Source: Sphingomonas nostoxanthinifaciens (GTDB taxonomy: Bacteria; Pseudomonadota; Alphaproteobacteria; Sphingomonadales; Sphingomonadaceae). From it: a stretch of 64,000 bases of DNA. Below are positions 61,445 to 64,000 of the stretch, one piece after another (within the stretch, counting starts at the first letter, position 1; every line of letters begins with the position of its first letter). Below the pieces are notes generated by a model. The model was not told where the DNA came from. It saw only the letters and a program-made list of their open reading frames with translations, and searched no databases. Location of the stretch: NCBI RefSeq assembly GCF_019930585.1, contig NZ_CP082839.1:2352001-2416000 (forward strand), in the 5' to 3' direction. Position numbers and translations under genes: made by a program.

Positions 61445-64000
61445 CTATCGTTCGCCGTCGAGCATCGCGCGGGTGCGCGCGGCGAGCAATTCCATGGCGA
61501 AGGGCTTGGTCAGCACCTCCATGCCGGGCTCGAGCTGCGCGTTGCCGATCACCGCATTCTCGGCATAGCCGGTGATGAACAGCACCTTCAGCTCCGGCCG
61601 CTGGGCCCGCGCCGCATCGGCGACCTGACGACCGTTCATCGTCCCAGGCAGCCCCACGTCGGTGATGAGCAGGTCGATCTCGGGATGACCCTGCAGCATC
61701 GTCAGCGCCTCGGGGCCGTCGCCCGCCTCCAGCGCGATGCAGCCCAGTTCCTCCAGCACTTCGGTCACCAGCATCCGGATGGTCGGCTCGTCGTCGACGA
61801 TCAGGACGGTGTGGCCGGCATCGGCGCGTGGCAGGTCGCCGACGCTGCGCCGCTCATCCTCGCGATCGGCAGTGCCATAATGGCGCGGGAAATAAAGGCA
61901 CATGGTCGTGCCTTGCCCGATCTCGCTATAGATCCGCACCTGGCCGCCCGATTGACGGACAAAGCCGTAGATCATCGACAGTCCGAGACCGGTGCCTTCG
62001 CCGAGCGGCTTGGTGGTGAAGAAAGGGTCGAAGGCGCGCGCCTGCGTCTCGATCGACATGCCCGTGCCGGTGTCGGTCACGCACAATGACAGATATTGGC
62101 CGGGCGGCAGATCGCGTTCGCGCGCGGCGCGCTCGTCGAGCCATTTGTTGGCGGTCTCGATCGTCAACCGGCCGCCGTCGGGCATGGCATCGCGCGCATT
62201 GATGCAGAGATTGAGCAATGCACTTTCGAGCTGGTTCTGATCGACGATTGCGGGCCACAGGCCGACCGCGCCGACCACCTCGAGCGTGATCTGCGGGCCG
62301 ATCGTACGGCGCACGATCTCCTCCATCCCCACGACCAGCCGGTTGATGTCGGTCGGGCGCGGATCGAGCGTCTGACGGCGCGAGAAGGCCAGCAGGCGGT
62401 GGGTGAGCGCCGCCGCGCGCGCGGCAGCCCCCTGCGCAGCGACGGCGTAGCGATCGAGCTCGCCGGTGCGACCCTGCTTGACGCGGATCTGGATCATCTC
62501 CAGCGCGCCGGAAATACCCGTCAGCATATTATTGAAATCGTGGGCAAGACCGCCGGTGAGCTGGCCGACCGCCTCCATCTTCTGACTGTGGCGGAGCTGC
62601 TCCTCCATCCGCATCATATCGTGGGTGCGCGCCTCGACCTGTGCCTCGAGCGAGGCGGTGAGCGCGGCGAGTTCCTGCTCCACCCGCCGGCGTTCGGTCG
62701 CGCTGCGCACGCGCTCGGCGACCTCGCGAACGAACGCGACCTCTTCGGGGCGCCAATGCCGCGGGACGGCATTATTGAGATACAGCAAGGCGACGAAGCC
62801 CCCCTGCTCGGTCAGCGGCATGTTGATGAAGGAATGCGCCGCCACGCCGATCAGCATCTCGGCGGTATCGCGCGTGCGCGCATCGTCGTGCACGTCGGCG
62901 ATGGTGACGGTCTCGCCCTTCTTCAGCTGGTCGATGTAGCTGCCATAATCGCGGAACTCCATGACGTCCGGCAGACTCTGGATGCCGGGCGCGTTCCAAT
63001 CGCGCTCCATCCGCACCAATTCGGCGGCGCGATCGATCGTCCCATAACCGACCCGGCTGACGCCCATCGTCTTGCCGATGATCTCGCAGGCGACACCGGC
63101 AATATCGCCCGGCTCCTTGGCGTCCCGAATGCGGTCGCTGAGCTCCAGCAGTGCGGCGGCGCGCGCCTCGACGCTCTTGCGATCGGTGATGTCGAAGCTG
63201 ATGCCAGGAAAGCGGACCGGCCTGCCGTCGCCGTCGAGCATCGGCCGCCCCTGCGCGATCAACCACTGCGGCGATCCATCGGCGCGCACCAGGCGATATT
63301 CGCTGCTGAACGGCTCACCGCTGCGCAGTACCGCGTCGATCTCGCGCTTCAGGCGCTCCAGATCGTCCGGATGGACACGCCCGAAAAACTCGGCGATCGG
63401 CGCGCCGTTGATCGCGACCGCCGGATCAACCCCATAGATACTTGCGAAACGCTCGTCGGCCACCACGCGGTCGCGCTGCACGTCCCAGTCCCAGGTGCCG
63501 ATGCCCTGCGAGGCGGAGAGTGCGATTTCGCGCTGGCGAAACAGCGCGCCCAGCTCGATCTGCGCGATCGTCCGACGCGCGAGCGCGGCGAGCGCGTCAC
63601 GTTGCGGGCCGGTAAGCCCTTCCGGACGGGGCACCACGTCGATGACGCACAGACTGCCAAGCGGCATGCCGCCCCCGGTGACCAGCGGCATGCCCGCATA
63701 GAAGCGGATGCCGGGATCGCCGCAGACCAGCGCCATGTCGGCCGTGCGCGGATCGATCGAGAGATCGCGCACCTCGAACAGCCCGGCGCCGCGGATCGCG
63801 ATCGCGCAGACCGATGTCGTGATCGGCGTCTCGCGGACATCGACCCCGATCCGCGCCTTGAACCATTGCCGCTCGGCATCGACCAGGCTCACCAGCGCGA
63901 TCGGCACGTCGCAGATCGTCTTGGCCAGCAGGACGACGTCCTCGAATGCCTGCTCCGGCTCGGTATCGAGGATACCGCTCTGGACGAGCGCTTCCAGCCG
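61445..64000 (-). CDS. Hybrid sensor histidine kinase, N-terminus outside window
   Basis: The frame is open at the right edge, giving at least 851 residues. In order: GAF (FEDVVLLAKTICDVPIALVS), PAS (IGTWDWDVQRDRVVADERFA, then PAC motif ISFDITDRK), second GAF (GDIAGVACEIIGKTMGVSRV), coiled coil, HisKA with phospho-His in GGLAHDFNNMLTGISG, HATPase (NLCINARDAMPDGG, DTGTGM, GLGLSMIYGFVRQSGG), and a C-terminal receiver (LIVDDEPTIRMLV, acceptor Asp in LLITDVGLPG). No membrane segment is seen, so a cytosolic signal (light, redox or small ligand) is possible. It is convergent with pstB. Confidence 0.92.
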   Translation of the reverse strand, partial: RLEALVQSGILDTEPEQAFEDVVLLAKTICDVPIALVSLVDAERQWFKARIGVDVRETPITTSVCAIAIRGAGLFEVRDLSIDPRTADMALVCGDPGIRFYAGMPLVTGGGMPLGSLCVIDVVPRPEGLTGPQRDALAALARRTIAQIELGALFRQREIALSASQGIGTWDWDVQRDRVVADERFASIYGVDPAVAINGAPIAEFFGRVHPDDLERLKREIDAVLRSGEPFSSEYRLVRADGSPQWLIAQGRPMLDGDGRPVRFPGISFDITDRKSVEARAAALLELSDRIRDAKEPGDIAGVACEIIGKTMGVSRVGYGTIDRAAELVRMERDWNAPGIQSLPDVMEFRDYGSYIDQLKKGETVTIADVHDDARTRDTAEMLIGVAAHSFINMPLTEQGGFVALLYLNNAVPRHWRPEEVAFVREVAERVRSATERRRVEQELAALTASLEAQVEARTHDMMRMEEQLRHSQKMEAVGQLTGGLAHDFNNMLTGISGALEMIQIRVKQGRTGELDRYAVAAQGAAARAAALTHRLLAFSRRQTLDPRPTDINRLVVGMEEIVRRTIGPQITLEVVGAVGLWPAIVDQNQLESALLNLCINARDAMPDGGRLTIETANKWLDERAARERDLPPGQYLSLCVTDTGTGMSIETQARAFDPFFTTKPLGEGTGLGLSMIYGFVRQSGGQVRIYSEIGQGTTMCLYFPRHYGTADREDERRSVGDLPRADAGHTVLIVDDEPTIRMLVTEVLEELGCIALEAGDGPEALTMLQGHPEIDLLITDVGLPGTMNGRQVADAARAQRPELKVLFITGYAENAVIGNAQLEPGMEVLTKPFAMELLAARTRAMLDGER

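Noticed and set aside
1..64000. CRISPR arrays, tRNA and rRNA genes
   Set aside because: No regularly spaced direct repeats, and no cloverleaf or rRNA sequence was recognised on either strand.

Overview
The window is a high-GC chromosomal segment that I read as coming from the alphaproteobacterial family Sphingomonadaceae (Sphingomonas or a near relative). The call rests on gene content and protein style: a Ku/LigD pair, TonB-dependent receptor with FecI/FecR, GTG/TTG starts with ATGA or GTGA overlaps between neighbours, Sphingomonas-type short pilins, and inverted-repeat dispersed elements of the kind seen in these genomes. I could not run a search, so the genus is inference. No rRNA, tRNA or CRISPR array was seen.

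Layout. 1-6.9 kb: C-terminally cut GGDEF protein, parC, then ku and ligD for non-homologous end joining. 7.0-13.6 kb (minus strand): a Csu-type chaperone-usher pilus operon (small membrane protein, winged-helix regulator, three spore-coat-U type pilins, chaperone, usher, one very short pilin-like protein). The usher carries a one-base frameshift. 13.6-16.3 kb: two convergent, homologous, minimal tyrosine recombinases in an AT-richer accessory patch next to the pilus operon, with a perfect 13-bp inverted repeat around the first; this is the best candidate here for an undescribed switch. 16.3-26.1 kb: a minus-strand operon (flippase, ECF sigma factor, FecR, TonB receptor, gamma-glutamyltransferase, DSP-like phosphatase) and two divergent surface-glycan genes.

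26.4-33.4 kb: MutT, two orphan Flp pilins with a clear terminator, accA, xerD, a secreted repeat-like protein, aroK-aroB and a cupredoxin-like protein. 33.4-34.5 kb: a small conserved protein and an IS5-family element with split transposase frames. 34.5-45.3 kb: housekeeping and membrane genes (Kef-type antiporter, Fe-S scaffold, CvpA, RadA, LapA, PyrF, aldo/keto reductase with divergent LysR, FkbM methyltransferase, fused PabB-PabC). 45.3-56.8 kb: RNase R, an orphan two-partner-secretion translocator, dnaJ-dnaK, copper chaperone, glycosyltransferase, and three cell-wall enzymes (M23 peptidase, L,D-transpeptidase, MepK-like). 56.9-64 kb: thiE, the pstSCAB phosphate uptake operon with a Pho-box-like site and an intercistronic hairpin, and a hybrid histidine kinase cut by the window edge.

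A recurring theme is dispersed inverted-repeat elements: three related copies lie between genes or inside ligD and rnr, a fourth precedes thiE, and a different type separates ku from ligD. The copies in ligD and rnr are read through in frame and add about 25-35 residues to conserved proteins.
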